Source of the DNA: Linepithema humile
Lineage: Eukaryota; Arthropoda; Insecta; Hymenoptera; Formicidae
NCBI RefSeq assembly: GCF_040581485.1
Contig: NC_090134.1
Coordinates: forward strand, 22,777,698-22,841,697
DNA: 64,000 nucleotides
Direction of reading: 5' to 3'
The position numbers were made by a program, and so were the translations under genes. Position 1 is the first letter of the stretch; each line of letters starts with the position of its first letter. The notes below the pieces were generated by a model that was not told the DNA's origin, made no database searches, and saw nothing but the letters and a program-made list of their open reading frames with translations. Below, one piece after another: positions 1-14,354 of the stretch.

Positions 1-999
1 GGATATTTTGTACGTGCGATATTGGGGAGCCAATAATCTCTCAATACTTAGTTATCGCTAATCATGAGCATGCGTGTTGAAAGTTTCCTTGAAATCTAAT
101 CGCGCGTTCCGTATCATTACAGCTCGCGCGGTAGAAGCTGAGTCATCGCAGACACAACGCACTAATAGTACACTTGGTCGTCCACCTTGAGGATGTTTCC
201 TTTAAGGTACCTTACGCGTCCGACATCCCCACCTCCGTAGTCACGAGCGCGACGCGGCGGTGATATGTCTTTCACGATTACTCACCGTACGCTAACTTAT
301 TCAGGTGCCGAAGAACAATGTGATGCAAGAATTCGGTTTCCCGTCGCAACTTTGCGCGCATCGAAAACACGTCTGTCTTTAATATTCCCTTTAACATGGT
401 GAAAATTTAACTCTTAAATCTAATTTATTCATAAAATTTTTTATTTTTTGTAGAGAATTAAAACTTTATTAATTAATTATTTTGAATATGCACATTGGAA
501 AGAACTTGGTAAAAAATAATGGTAAAAATAATATGTGTCAATATCCCTTACACTTTTGTCAATATCCCTTACAATTAATTTCGATAAATCAGTCAATATT
601 TTGTCTTTCTTTTAATGTTGTATTTTAATAATTAATTCTTGTTATCTAGAAAATATTATAAAAAAAACATAGTCTGCCAATTGTAATACGTTGTTTCAAG
701 CGCTTCTTTGGAGCGCTATGCGAAAAATGTTTATATCAAGTCTTTGACATAAAACCACAAAGTTTAAAGTTTAAGTTGATGTTTGTGTTTCATTCGATAC
801 ACTTGTGTTTTATTCGACATTATTTCTCTACGTGTGGCTATCAAAGATATGAATACTGAAATAAATTTTTATGTGCATTATCACTATCTATTTATCTACG
901 ATTGAGGATAAAGTACGAGATTGCCAAGAATATTCGATATCGAAGATAAAATATCAATATTTCTGTAGTACGTATGTGTTTCCCATCAAATATACGCAC
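1..999. other. AT-rich non-coding sequence
   Basis: No coding exon is supported. The sequence is AT-rich after about 400. It holds a 17-bp unit repeated at 536-552 and 557-573, and a loose 24-bp duplication near 780-825 (the TTGTGTTT and ATTCGA blocks occur twice). It could be intron of a gene lying to the left or intergenic DNA. Confidence 0.5.
536..573. repeat. Two-copy 21-bp tandem repeat
   Basis: The block TGTCAATATCCCTTACA occurs at 536-552 and again at 557-573, separated by a short C/T-rich linker. Both copies are identical over 17 bp. A partial relative, GTCAATATT, follows near 592. Confidence 0.85.
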
Positions 1000-1660
1000 T
1001 GCGTACGGGCTGCGTGTCTATGTGTGTACCGAATACACACACACAGCCGAGCGCAAAGACTCCGTCGTAGTGACGCAGCCGGACTGGAGGACATCTTATT
1101 GGCCGGCTAACGTAAACACGCGTATGAGCACACCCCTTGTCTCCTTACATCACAGAGTCCAGATATCTCTTCCGATCCGCGCGCGCCCGCCCGCCCCTTA
1201 CGCTGTGCCGCGTCGATCTCGCAGTCGCTGTACCAACTCTCCCTTCCCCGTTCCCCACCCTCACTTCTTAACTTCACCCATTCACCACTGGTGGTGCGCC
1301 GCTATTCGCATCTCCTCCAACCCCACCCTGGTCGCCGCGACCGCGCTCTCTCGTCTCCGCAGCCTCCGATTCCAACGAGAGCTCGAGAGAACCCGGTGAA
1401 CACTTCACGTCGCCGTGACTCTCCTCCTCCCTCCCTCCCTCCCTCTCTCTCTCTTTCTCTCTCTCTGCTCTGCACAAACAACACACACTGAACGCATGCG
1501 AGTTCCACTTCTCGGAGCTGCTGCACCGAGAGAGAGCTCATTCCCTTGACGACGAGCGTAGAGGCGGTTTCCGCCGGCCACGTAACTCTCGACTCGCCTA
1601 CCTAGCAAGGTCTATTGTGGACCACCTCGTCGTCTCTGTGTGTGTGTGTGTGAAGATCTT
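1000..1660. other. CpG-rich and pyrimidine-rich patch
   Basis: Base composition shifts sharply to GC- and CpG-rich. It includes a CCCT/CT run at about 1425-1470 and a short TG run near 1638-1651. Open frames here are short and low-complexity on both strands, as expected from composition. It resembles insect promoter or 5'UTR sequence, but no TATA box, splice pair or coding exon can be tied to it. Confidence 0.35.
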
Positions 1661-3916
1661 AAACCTTCAATAGTCTGATGGAAATTTTTTTCTTAAGATC
1701 CGACCAAGTTTAACCGACCTCGAGCATATTTTTTATTAAAGAAACAATATAAATAAATGTTAAAGGTAAATTCTTCTCTTTCTTTGAAAACTCTTCAGCG
1801 AGCTGCGCTCCTCTCTTTCTCTCTCATATATCTTAACAAAAAAATTTATCCTCATCAGGAGTCTGTGGCGTGCGAAGCAAAGAATAATTGAGTTTTAATT
1901 AACAATATTAAAATACTAGATTGCTTTGCACAATCATGCTCTCTATATGCTTCGTTCGAGAATGATATGCAAAGCGGAACTGCATTAATGTTGATTATCC
2001 TAGCAAAAATATCTCAAGTTGAACAAAACACCCAGATGATTAAAAAATTGAGGCACCTTCAATTCCCAGTACTGGATTGATTTGGAAAAATATGAAATAA
2101 TTGGAAAAATTGCCTCTAATCTTTCATTAACTTTCATCATTGCTAGACGTGTCGAGGGTCTGCTCTCCGATAAAAATAAATGAAATATCGATGTCGAAAA
2201 TACTCGGTATAAACAAGGTATCGATCGACTTGAGAAGGCATCGGAGCATCGAAGCAGTCTTGCCCACGTACAATCGCCATTTGCTCATTCTCCCATCTTT
2301 TCAGAAGAATGTATTGCGTCCAGATATTTATATCAGTTTGATAAAAAAAAGACACAAATTTCGTCATCAATTTCATATTCAATATTCAACGCTTTAATAA
2401 CTGATCAACAACCTGGATTTATATAGAAACAAATCTGTAAAAGTGATACGACATCATCGCAAAGATATCTCAAGCATTTCAAGCTCCGATTATACGTCCC
2501 AAGCTACATCCTTGACAAAAGCCTTGACTTTTCGGCGAAGCGAAGCAAAGTGCACGCGCGTGTTGGCGGATTTCGTAAGCAAGAACCACACTTAACTCGC
2601 TTGCTCAATCGCCTTTCCTCGCTACGAGATATCTCGCACGCTCCTCTCGCATCTCTTTGCCTCCCCGTACACACACTTTCGCTCGAGTATTCCTCTTTTT
2701 CCGGCCGGTATCGATTGTCGCGCGCGCATGAACAGCGCGACGGCGAAAGTAGAGAGACGATTTCATATCAGCGGCGAGCTTCGCTAAAATGTAACAATGA
2801 ACCGTCCCCGATGCGCTCGTTTATCGTGAATTTTCCCTCTTTAATCTCTCAGCCGTCCTCACGTTTATTTTCAGTCACAATTTTGCGATCCGTGGAAATG
2901 CAAACTTTCTTCGGTCATTCACGTTACAACTCTGGCAAGCGATGGAACAAGACCAAATCACTCTGACCCCGCAGATAGTGAAAATGTACAAAAAATCCCA
3001 GTAACCTCAATTTTATAATTAAATATACGTCAAATGAACTCTAGTGAACTGTGTGTAATGATGTGAAGTCCGAGGTTTACTCGATGAAAATGTGTCACAC
3101 ATCTATGGAAAAATATTTAACAAAATATTGTGTCAAGATGAAAAAAGAAAGAATAAAAGAAAGCTAACTCACGTAAGAGTGAAATAACATTTCGTGGATT
3201 TTCCAAGGTATTTTACGGTGAAAAGACTAATACAATGCAGCGCATTGCGAACTATTGCGCAATATTGCGTTCTGCAAACGCAGACCGGTGGCTTTTCGCA
3301 GGCCGACTGCGGGAATTCAATGAATTATTTCTCGATTCCGATCCCGCGTAAATGCCATGTAGTCGCCCTATATAGATGCGCGCCGATTTACACGGTTTGC
3401 TCGCCCCGCGTGCTCGGCATATTTTTAGAATCGTTGCGTCGCATAAAACAGCACGGCTGCCGAGAGAAAGTTCAGAAACTCCCGTGTCAAGGGATATTTT
3501 CGGATCGTTATAGCGAGCGTTGCATATCGCGTATATCGCGCGGTCGTTTACGCTCCGCTTGGAAACGGCGGCGACGAGAAGGATCGTTGCTTAGTAGTAT
3601 CGACTTTCTCAAGGTACGAGCTCGCAGAAGACAGTAAATCTCACGGGGGAAAGTGATCGTAGGAAAAATTAAAGGTACCGTACGCGCGCATCACCGGTGG
3701 CGAAAGAAGAGAGACGGAGTGGAAGACGCGAAGCAGGAGGGAAAAAAAGCGGGACGGGGGGCTCTCTTGCGCTACTTTAAACCCGCAACGGACGATTCTT
3801 GCTGCCGTCGCCGTCGCCGCCGTCGCGCGCGATACCTCGCCGTTATCGATTAAAAACGCCCCACCTGCTGGAGGTTATAAAAACCGAAAGGGCTGTTCCG
3901 CTTGCGTACTTTATCC

Positions 3917-3919
3917 CGC

Positions 3920-3973
<54 letters not shown>

Positions 3974-4035
3974 TTTGAACTCCGTAAATCAGCGTCGGTC
4001 GGTCGGTCGGTCGGTCGCTTGGTTGGTTGGTTGGT
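3917..4035. repeat. Composite (CG)n-(TG)n plus GGTC/GGTT tetranucleotide repeat
   Basis: Positions 3917-3972 are an unbroken alternating purine-pyrimidine tract, first CG then TG steps. After 20 bp, GGTC repeats run from about 3996 to 4017 and GGTT repeats from 4018 to 4035. The alternating tract is the classic sequence type for Z-DNA. The four GG doublets in the GGTT part could form a two-tier G-quadruplex. Confidence 0.9.
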
Positions 4036-7000
4036 GACCTCGCGCCGGCGACTCCGACACACGACCAGCAATTATTCATTCCGCGAGCTTCCGAATCTTG
4101 TTACGTCTCGGATATGACAGCGATATTCCACCTCGACGACTACTCGCGACTATATTTCCCTCCCCTCGGCTGCAGCAGCCGCAGCAGCCGACTGTGACAT
4201 TCAATTTTAACCGGTTTATAATCTGACATTCGTAGAATCACGTAGAATTCCATTCGTTCTATTATTAAACCAGTATCTAACGGCTCTGCATGTCTACAAA
4301 GAGATATTAAATTTATCTCATATTGGAAAGACATTAACGATTTCCCGATTTTTCTTTCGCCAAAATCAAATTATACCAAGAAACGAAACATCTTCGTCTC
4401 GCGTGACCAAATTTTATTCCGCATTTTTCCCTTTTACGAAATCAATATCTCACTTATTATATCGCTGGTAAAACGGCCCATCCTGTATACGCATTTTCGC
4501 CGGCAATTGCATACGGACGACAGACAACGACTTTCAACTGCGGTCGGCACTCGTTGATGCGCCAAGTCAAAATAAACGACGTTCTTCTCGTCTTCATCGC
4601 CGCTCCCAGCAGCGGTGCAACCCCGCCGGTGCAACGCCCCGCCCAACGCGATGCTCTTCGTTTTCTTCTTCTTTAACTCTCAACGGGTATTGTCCAAGTT
4701 CAAAACATAAAGCCCACTTTCGGCGAACCACGATTCGCGATAGAATTCAAGAGATTCAATCCCGTTTTTCCATTTATAAATTTAATTATTCCAATTTTTC
4801 TACAATATATATATATATAGCATGTATGTTACATTCTGATATGTGTATGCATTCTTCAAACACATTTCCTGTATTGCATGACACATAAAATTACTGTAGG
4901 ACTCGTGTATATTTCATCATCATTTTTTTATATCTATGCATGCGCGACACTAAAGAAAAAGTTTTGTTGTTACAAATTTATTGTACAAAGAGAAAACTTA
5001 AATGACGATTAAACCTTACGCTGAGTAAATATAGTTACTATCAAAGTGATAAAAGTCATTGCACCGATTGAGGTGCGAGAGGATCCGGATGCCAGTTGAA
5101 CATCGTTCTTTCTCCTTTCTCACTCCTAATAATAAACGTTACTCTCGTTACTCTAATAATGAACAATTCCCCTATTTCCCGGTAATACGTATTTACAGAG
5201 ATAACAAATGTTTCCTGAAAACGTTAATTTTATGGGAACTAAATTTTTCAAACAAGCTGCGCGATTCTTTTCATATTCTTGTTTTAAAGAAGAAGAAGAA
5301 GCAGATTGTTTTTTTGATTCTTCGAGATTTTATCGATTATTTAAGAAAAAGAATAATAAATTAGTGTAGAAATAGCAACATTTTAATGTTCCAACGCATC
5401 CGACGAGATTAATTCATATCCGTTCGCAGTTTTCGGCAGATAAGGAAACAAGCCAGAATTTTAACGAGCGGCATCGTAAAAGAAGAGGAAACCGTGAATC
5501 CTCGAGCCAACTTTGCGCGCGTAGAATACTCGCGCGGGCGTGTTTTTCGCCACGCGGCCGCGCGCGAAACGACGCTTTTTAGAAAGTACACGTCGTGCTC
5601 TCGGTCGCCAAATATATTTTCAACCGGGTTATTATTATCTCCCCGCCAGAAACCCAGAACGGTCGATAGCTCCGTCGTTGGCCGTCGTGACTCAAAGTCG
5701 AGCCCAGCCGAGAGCAGTCGAACCATACCGAGTCGAACGGGGGAAAGGGGGTTGTGTCACTCTCTTCAACATGTGAAAAAGACGATCTCTGGAGATAAAG
5801 GCGCGTCACAATAAAAATGTAAAGGCCAGAAGACCTTGCGATGCCTTGCGACGTTAATTCACTTGTGACTACCTCAACACGAGTCGCGATGTACCGAGGC
5901 TCTCTACTACCTACGCGGCTCTTTCAACTTGGTGAAAAATCTTACGTTATATATACATATAATCCTATATAGAATACCCCATCTAGAAGCAATAAGTACA
6001 GGTACATATATAACGTTATTAAAATAGATTAAATAGAAAATTAATTAAATACGTGCTAATTACCCAGAATAATCTACGTTTTAACAAATGTTTTCTGCGA
6101 AAAATCAATACACTGTTAATTAGAATCTTACAAATGTATGAAAGTATATCAAAGTTGGTTGCAATATTCGTTTTTGCCGATACACCGTAGTCTCGAGTTT
6201 CGCAACCGATGAAACTGACGCAACGGTATATGAATACCCGATATTGCGGCCTAACGGCACGTTAACATTCATTAAGGAAAAATAAGATCATTAACAATCG
6301 CGCGCGTCCCTGAGTCGATCAATGTCGCGTGCATACGAGTAAGTATGAGCAGCTAGTTACGTCTAATTTTGAACGTGCATAAGCTGATAGAATCTAATTT
6401 CTTTTAGATAGAATTTAATTTTTTAATTAAATATTGTATAAAAAAAGACTGACCCAGTTATAAATGGAATAATCTGTTCGCGAAATATGTCGATTGTTGA
6501 ACAGTGCTTTATGGAACAGTAATTTTTTGCATTTGTACAATACGCAAAAAATCTTTTGTCCTATTTTTACATTATATTCAAAAATAAAATGTATATTGCA
6601 ACGAGTATAATAATGAGAAGTATTTTTTTTCTACTTTTTTACATGTTTTATTTTTTAATAAAAGATTTCGGAGATCTTTGTGCCTTTGCAAAATCCGCAA
6701 ACACGTCGCGCGCGCATTACAAATAACGTTAGCATTCGTTGTCACGCTTGTATCCGGCGCGAGCGAGAAATATCAGGCGCGATATCGATTTCAGACGACG
6801 CGACATCGTCGTTGCAGCGGCTCTGAATAAGTCAACGAACTATAGCCTTCACTCTCTCGATAGGCCGCGTTATTTTCGAACAGGCCTACTTCCGGTACAT
6901 TTTCCAAACCAGTCTCCGGCACGCTGCTTACTTACGCCTGCCGTGCGAATATTCCTGATCGTATTCCATTTGTAAACTTAATTTTCAATTTCTTAAATAT

Positions 7001-8146
7001 TTCTTTAACGAAGCAACTAAACTTTCAAATATATCGATAAACGAGGTGACGAGCGCAACTTAAAGGATGTAAAAGACAAATATATGGTACGTTACTTCGA
7101 GGTCATATTAGAAGGTTAATCTTGCATGAGTAATACGGGCTGTAATGGAACTCAAGTTAACGAACTTGTCATTAGAGCGGCGGCACTAATATTACATGAA
7201 CTTTCATTCAGTAGCCAGACGACTCGAAGCTACATTCGCCAATAAAATTGTCACTGGAATGTGCAAAGATATTGGAATATTCAGAAAGTGAAGAAAAGAG
7301 ATTCGAGAAAAATTTTTTTTAATTTTGAAAAAAGCCGAATACTTTATCGTCAATTTTTAATACTAGAGTTTGCAACGCGCTGCGAATGAAAAGGTTAAGA
7401 AATCGCAGAATAGAACTCGCGCTGATGTCGGTGTACGTCTGCGAGTGACACAAAAGAATTCAATTCCTGACAAACAAAATAGAGCTCGTAATGAAATACC
7501 TTGCAACTCCGCTGCGACGTTCATTCCGACTCGTTAACAAACAATTTTGCGCAGACCGGGCTCTGCAAAAGCCACACGAGTAAGGGAATAGAGCCTTCCT
7601 GCTATCAAAATTCGGAGTGGAATTGTGCACTTTGCGCGAAAGAGAAGATTATAAAAGAGGGGAGGGAGGCTTTATTTCTAAATTATATAAGCGGCGGAAA
7701 ATTAATAATCTTTCGTAAATTAACTTCCACGAGCACAGATGATAAATACGTATTCTTCATTTAATTTCAAGCGGACTTTGTTTATAAGTAGAAGCTTTAA
7801 TGAAAAGTTTAATTTTTTTTTTTTACTGACACATCTAGCATTAAAATCTACGAAGCCGTAAGAAGATTTGATGTTGTTCAATTGTATTTCTAAAGTATAA
7901 TTTCAATTGTGATACTATCCAATTGTAGATATACATAGTTAAAAAAATATATATATATTATATAAATATATATCTTTTTATTTAATATATTCATAAATTT
8001 CAAGAGTTTTTTACAACAAATCGGACGCTCACTGGCTTCCACCTACGCCCTGCTTCTACGCTCGCAATGGACTTAAACACGTACATCACCAGATCGATGA
8101 GTGCATGCGTGTGGCAGCGCTATAGACGGTACAAATGCTCGCTCGA

Positions 8147-8197
8147 ACGCGTGCGTACGTGTGTGTGTGCGTGTGCGCGCGCGCGCGCGCGTGTGTG
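8147..8197. repeat. Second alternating purine-pyrimidine (Z-DNA type) tract
   Basis: About 51 bp alternate purine and pyrimidine without a break, mixing GT, GC and one TA step, with a core of roughly eighteen CG/GC bases near 8174-8191. It is shorter than, but of the same nature as, the tract near 3917. Confidence 0.85.
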
Positions 8198-10464
8198 ATA
8201 CGTGTCAGCGTGTTTGTTCATGGAACGGGGCCAAGCTAGTCGGTCGCGTTTGAAGAAAACCCGACGAATCGAGCGGTAATTCGTTGGTCGCTGATGCTTT
8301 GCTATCTTTCTCGTAGATCGAGCGATGGGAAAACTCACACCTTCTTCTTTGGGAATACCCCCCCCCCCTCAAAACGCTTTCTCTTTCGCATCCTTCTACA
8401 ATATTTTATTTCAATTTTCCATGGAAGCCTTCAAAAACATTATCACCGATGGTATTTCGCGTCGTATTGTTTAAACTATCGAAACGATAATCGTCGTTGT
8501 TGACAATGAAAGATTCGTGACTAGCAGATCGCGTCTGCGAATGCGAAATGCAAATAACAACGCGTGCGTTGCGTGTGCAAACGAGAGGGGCACGCCTGAT
8601 AATTTTTACTCGACTTTGATCCGGAAAAACAACCGGATGCCGTCAAAACAACATCAAATTTTCGCTTAGTCGCGGGAAACGAGAAGTAAAACGGGAAGGG
8701 AGAAAAGAGCGCCAACGATTTGATGATTGGCTTGTTTCGCTTGCGAAAGATTAATACAATCGGCGAAAAACGCTCGTCGGAGCGCTCGTCAGCGCTACCG
8801 CTAATTGCAACAGCGCCGTCGTCGATTATTTGCCAAAACCCGAGCGAAACGCTCTTTTATCCCAGCGACGGCGGTGCTTCTTCAAGGCTCACATCTGAGT
8901 CACGCGTGACGGCGCAAAAATCTGATAAACGAGGACGTCATATCTTCCGATATACATTTTTCTCCGAACAGGAAATCACTAATGGCCAGCTGCGGGATAA
9001 CGTAACGTCGCGAAGGAGCCCCGATGGAGATCGATGCGAGTCTACGCAAAAGCTGAACTACATGCACGACGTAGCGAAGAAACGCCCCGCCTTTCTCTTC
9101 GGCGAAATATCAAATTACACTTCCAAATATGCGATGTCAGATTATACAACGAAGCAACGAAATCCGCATGACTCGTGCAAGCTTTGGAAATTTCTGTCGT
9201 TGCGAACGAACTTTTCGAACGCTATAAAACGGTCTACAGCAAAGACGTTATATAATATATAAAAGATAAAAAAATCTAATCATAAAATAATCATGAAATA
9301 TTGCGTAATAAAATCTTTACACATTTGTCAGTAAAATATTTATGCGGAAATGATCGGACGTGAGCACATTTCATTTCCGATTATCGGCATATTAATTAAT
9401 TATTAATATTTTCTTTTCTCGCGTTACAAAAATCGCGCCGTTGGCCGGATTTGAACGATACTGTTCTGTAATGCTTTCGGCCGCACGCAGTTGCCAAACT
9501 TTCACGGAGGATACAGATGCGAAGCAGATCTGGCAACGCGGAAAGGAACACTGTTGGCTGACCGTGCTGAGTTCTCGTGATGCACGTTGCTTTAACCCTT
9601 TCCGAGACTTTCCTGGTAGACATCCAGTGCCAGCCGAGTATTTAGAGCATTTATAACTTCCTACAACGTGCACGCATCGTGCTCGTTACTTTATAACTTT
9701 TCGACGCGAGTTTCATTAAAAGCATGCCCTCGAAAAAGCTTTGTAATTCTAATTCATGTATTTATTAATTTTGTATTTATTTTAATATTGGGCTAGTGTA
9801 TTGTAATCAACAAAAAGCTCTCGAAAAGAAACATATTGTACAAATAATTCCGTTGAAAACAATTTTGCAGTTACAATACTTTTCACCTGTGCCATCGATG
9901 TAAATACAAAACGTGTTTCCGCAAAACTGCATTTTACTTTATTATGCTTCAAAATAAAAGCGCAGAAGCAGTCCATGTTCTGAAATCGGAATTTCAAGTC
10001 GACGTAATTTCGGTGAATTTATTTTCCAACGGGCTCCGACGCGAACAATGGAACAGTGACGATTGACGTAAAGTCAATTTCGCCTTATCCACCTGGCATC
10101 GGAAAAATTGAAGCCGCCGAAATTATAACGGTTTCTATGCCTGACCGGAAACGCGTGCGAACGAAGCCGCGAGGAAGTTGTTTGTCCTTTCGGGACAGAA
10201 AAAAAGGCGAATGCGAGGAGACAGAGGCGCGTCATTGTGCGACGCACACATGAAATTACGTAATCGTCCTATCGAAAGGCTAGTCTCGGTGAAAGAGAGA
10301 GGGAAAGGGAGATTACGCGAAATTTATATGTACGATAAAACTGATGGCCGCTCACGCGGCGATTCTCAGCAACGACGTGAGCACACGCGAAATCTTGCGA
10401 AATATTCTCCCGGCTTCCGATAGCGTCGCGTACGGTGAACAAACGTTCACCCTGAGATCGACGA

Positions 10465-10485
10465 GATATATATATATATATATAT
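10465..10485. repeat. AT dinucleotide microsatellite
   Basis: Simple AT repeat of about 20 bp with no further structure. Confidence 0.9.
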
Positions 10486-10630
10486 TTGGTGGGAGATTTT
10501 ATAGCTTTAGGTCTTGAAATCCAGAGTCACATTCGCGCGTTTGCGTATAATTTTGTGTCAAGTTCATGTGAAATAATAAATAAATTGCTAAAATAATAAT
10601 ATGAGAACAATAAATGAGAGATGTAAATCC

Positions 10631-10742
10631 AAGATGAAAATTCTTGTTCAACGCGAAACTTTACTATATTCGAAAAATAATATGGTAAGATGAAAATTCT
10701 TATCCAACACGAAACTTTATTATATTTGAAAAATAATATGGT
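10631..10742. repeat. Two-copy 56-bp tandem repeat
   Basis: Copy one spans 10631-10686 and copy two 10687-10742. Both start AAGATGAAAATTCTT and end AAAAATAATATGGT, with only a few substitutions between them (for example GTTCAACGCG against ATCCAACACG). The exact abutment and high similarity indicate a recent tandem duplication. There is no coding frame. Confidence 0.9.
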
Positions 10743-12855
10743 AAAATAAAAAACTTAATAACACTTCCGATATGCACAACTCCTTATACGTTCGTAAGAC
10801 CGATAAAGTTTTCAACCGAAATGGCTCAAGCTAAGTGCGTCAGTTATGCGTTGTTTTTCTCGATCAAAGTACCCCGTAGATAACCGATAAAGTACTCGAT
10901 CATCGCACTTACGTAACGGTGGGCGTGTGCTCGAAATTAAATGCTCAAGGTATTTTCGGACAGTCACGCGTAAATACTTTTCTATTTAACTTTCCTAGTC
11001 CAAGCATTGGTTTACGCTGTTTAGTATAAAATATTTAAATGCAGATCAGAGATATTTATTGAAAAATGGACCACACGAAAGTTTTAGCATGAATGATTTT
11101 AATCAGATAATTTCAACATAATGTGTGTTGAAGATGAGAATTCAAGAAAAGCATCAATATAATACATGAAATATGTATTAAATTATCTATTACAATATAG
11201 GTATAGTATGAAAAAATAGTTGGATGCTAAATATATATAAGTATTTTCAATCTGATGTAATAACTTCAATATTTTAATGAAACAAAAAATATAACTCTAG
11301 CCAGCACGAGTAGTGTTGAAACTGATATTGAAATTGTAGCAATTATGTAGATAATTCTTCATTCTTATTATTATTCGTTATATAAGATTTTCACATTCAT
11401 TATTAGACAAAGAATAATCTCATTTCAGTGTTACGTAACTAATTTATAACACTTTTTCATCATGTAAAATATGCCTACACACGCTTGTAGCAGTACCTAA
11501 CAGGATCTATTAAATAGTCTGAAATCCAGATATATTGCAAGATACTCGCATAATCGACGCGTACTTAGGAATATTGTGGAACTAGAGCTTTCCTAATAGA
11601 GCACGAGCTTCGGAGGCCAAGAATGCTCCGCGCGCTCGGCGGCGGCGGCCATCTCGTAAGGTCGTTTCGAGCTGGCCAACGTATACAGGGTGTATCAAAT
11701 ATCGCGCACTTTCTCTAAGCCTAGCGGCCTAGCTAAAGGCCAAACCGAGTAGAATGTCGCTCGCTTCAATGTCGAGATATCATTAAGATATGTGAGGACG
11801 AGAAATTTACAGCGTGACGAAAGAATATTAACTGTTAACTGTTAATTCTAAATGAAAAGATTTCATTCAAACTTGTAGGATTTCGTGAGGGACTCTCGGT
11901 ACTTCACCTAGGCTTCATTTTATAAATATTTCAACGCGAGACAATGTGTAAAATTCAATTAAATATTTTTTCACAACACATAGTTTTAAATACACTAATT
12001 TATCACGCTTGAAATATTTCATTATTTAGAATTGTTGAGAATACTTTTCGTAAACAAATTATAATTATTTCAGATAAACCTTTCATATTCACTTTATATG
12101 AGAAGAAAATTGCAGCTAATAATAGCTTCGCATTTTACGAAAAGATTTGGCTGCAAATTTGTCAAAGAATTTTTTATTCAAAAGAAGACCTATTCCCTTT
12201 TTGTGCAAAAAATTTTCGAAAATGCGATTTATCTTTCGATTGTCGTCGATAACGATTTAACAACGTGATATCGATTTCCTCTCGCAGAGATTCGATATAA
12301 GGTGGAAATAGATCCGTTGCTATAACATCGTTCGTTATAACGCGCGGAATTTGCCGCGTGCGACTAATATCATCCGAGTCTCTCGACGAAACTCTCAAGT
12401 TTGCAAGGAATACCAATTGCAATCGCGAGATTCAACGTGCGTGCTGATGTGTCGCCGAGAACCGTGGTCGCCTTCTGTACCGCGACGGAACAATAAACTT
12501 ATTAAGCCTCTCAACGATTAAACCGAATTTCTGCAAGAACAGAATCTTTGTTTTTACCCGCACTTTCTCCATTTCATATTTTTGTTCCTTTTTCATTTTC
12601 CTTAGATAACAAACATTCACCTGGTATTTTAAACGCAGGTAGAATAAAGATCTGCCAAAGAGAACATTGAAACTAATGAAACCTTTCTAACGAAGAAACA
12701 AAATTTTCCTTTAAACACATTTTATGCCATTTACGTTGGAAATAAAAGAAAATTCGAAAGTATACTCGTACGTTGAAAAAAATGCAAGAAAAGAAAAAAT
12801 AAATATAGAGAATAGATAAACTTAAATGGCGCAAAAATAAATCGAAACAAGAGTG

Positions 12856-12876
12856 ATATATATATATATATATATT
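12856..12876. repeat. AT dinucleotide microsatellite
   Basis: Simple AT repeat of about 20 bp. Confidence 0.9.
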
Positions 12877-14354
12877 CTTGAAAAATTAGAGCCTGAATTA
12901 AAAATTTATCCGTATTTTGATACAGTTCTGTAAACGATTGGTCGAGACCAAGTGCCGTCTCGTGCCACTTTCACTTTCAATCCACCGAGTAATGAACTAC
13001 AAGCCGAAATAACGAATGATTGATAACTCCGCGGACTGCATAACGAGCGATTCGCCGAGGAACAATGCAATCGAATCAATGTCGCAAAAGCGACGCGTCG
13101 ATGCGTACAAGTCGTACGACGACTCTCGCAGTGTATATACTTGGCAGCGCGAACGCAAGCGTTTAAATTAGCAACGGCGTGCAAGAAAATCATAAGTGAT
13201 CGGCGACTCGATGACCGAGTGCAGGTTATGAAAGATCACAGCCAGAACGAGCGACAGACTGCTGCTCGCAACTCACGATGCGCGCATCGCCATCGGCAGA
13301 AAATGCGTCGCAACTGCTATTTCCAAAAATCAAAATTCAGATTAAATATCGCAGTCGGCAAAAATAATCAAGCTAATCAATCCAGGAAAAATCGCAAATG
13401 AAAATCAGAGATTTTGGTGTGCATTATTACGATTGTCAAATCGGCATTTTCGGAAATTGAAGTAAAAAATGGAGACTCGCAGAAACAATTACAATAACCC
13501 AAGCTAAAAAAAGTTTTTAAAAAGCTGATATAGTTTACTTTTTAGAAGAATAGAATTTGAATCCAAAACTTTGTCAGTCTTTAATTTGATGAATGAAAGC
13601 CACGTTGTGATACGATAAAACGAAAGTTTGTCTATTAACTTGTGACCTTGTAGACCTAATCGAACTGTGAAATTTTATCCTTTAAACTTTATTTCTTGAA
13701 AGAAGTTGTGACGCTTTTCTGGCGACTTTTGGGAGTTGTGACATCTTTTCAGCCAACACTTTCATGTGTCTTTATTCACGTTGTTGAACATTTCTCGTAC
13801 AGATAAACTATGTAAAATTGTGTCGTGTATTGAGCTCATTAACTTCAAGTCGCAAGATAAGAATGTTTTCGAAATTCAATACTTGAAACACGGCGAATGT
13901 CAAACTTCGATATCGGACACGAAATAAATGCACGGTAATTATCTTCGAGTCGTATTAAAAAATTGTGAAAGAAATGAAGAACGAGATGTTTAATTGACAC
14001 AAACTTAAATTAATTAATATATACTTTATGGTCAGCGAGATCACATAGAGTTATTGCATCTTTCCAGGGTGGATTTGGAATCTGTGCACATTTTATCACT
14101 TGCTTCAGCACACACAAACAACATTATTATATTAAAATAAATAAATTATTAAATAAAATATTTTATATTTAATTAAAAACGTAGAGAATTCCACGACGAG
14201 TCGTGAACAAATTCTGTACATGACTCATTTTTCTCAATTTTGTGGATTAATTTTAACACATTTGAACAAATTTCAACATTTTTATATAACACTGTCGAAT
14301 AATGTGTTGAAAAGCACAAATCCCTGCCGGAAAGATACACAAGTGAACTCGTAA

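Noticed and set aside
8720..9262. Plus-strand open frame of 180 codons
   Set aside because: It lies in a small GC-rich patch, the translation shows no domain or codon pattern I recognise, and there are no supporting splice signals.
9440..9475. GGCCGGATTTGAAC resembling the T-arm of a minus-strand tRNA
   Set aside because: No acceptor stem, D-arm or anticodon arm could be built around it.
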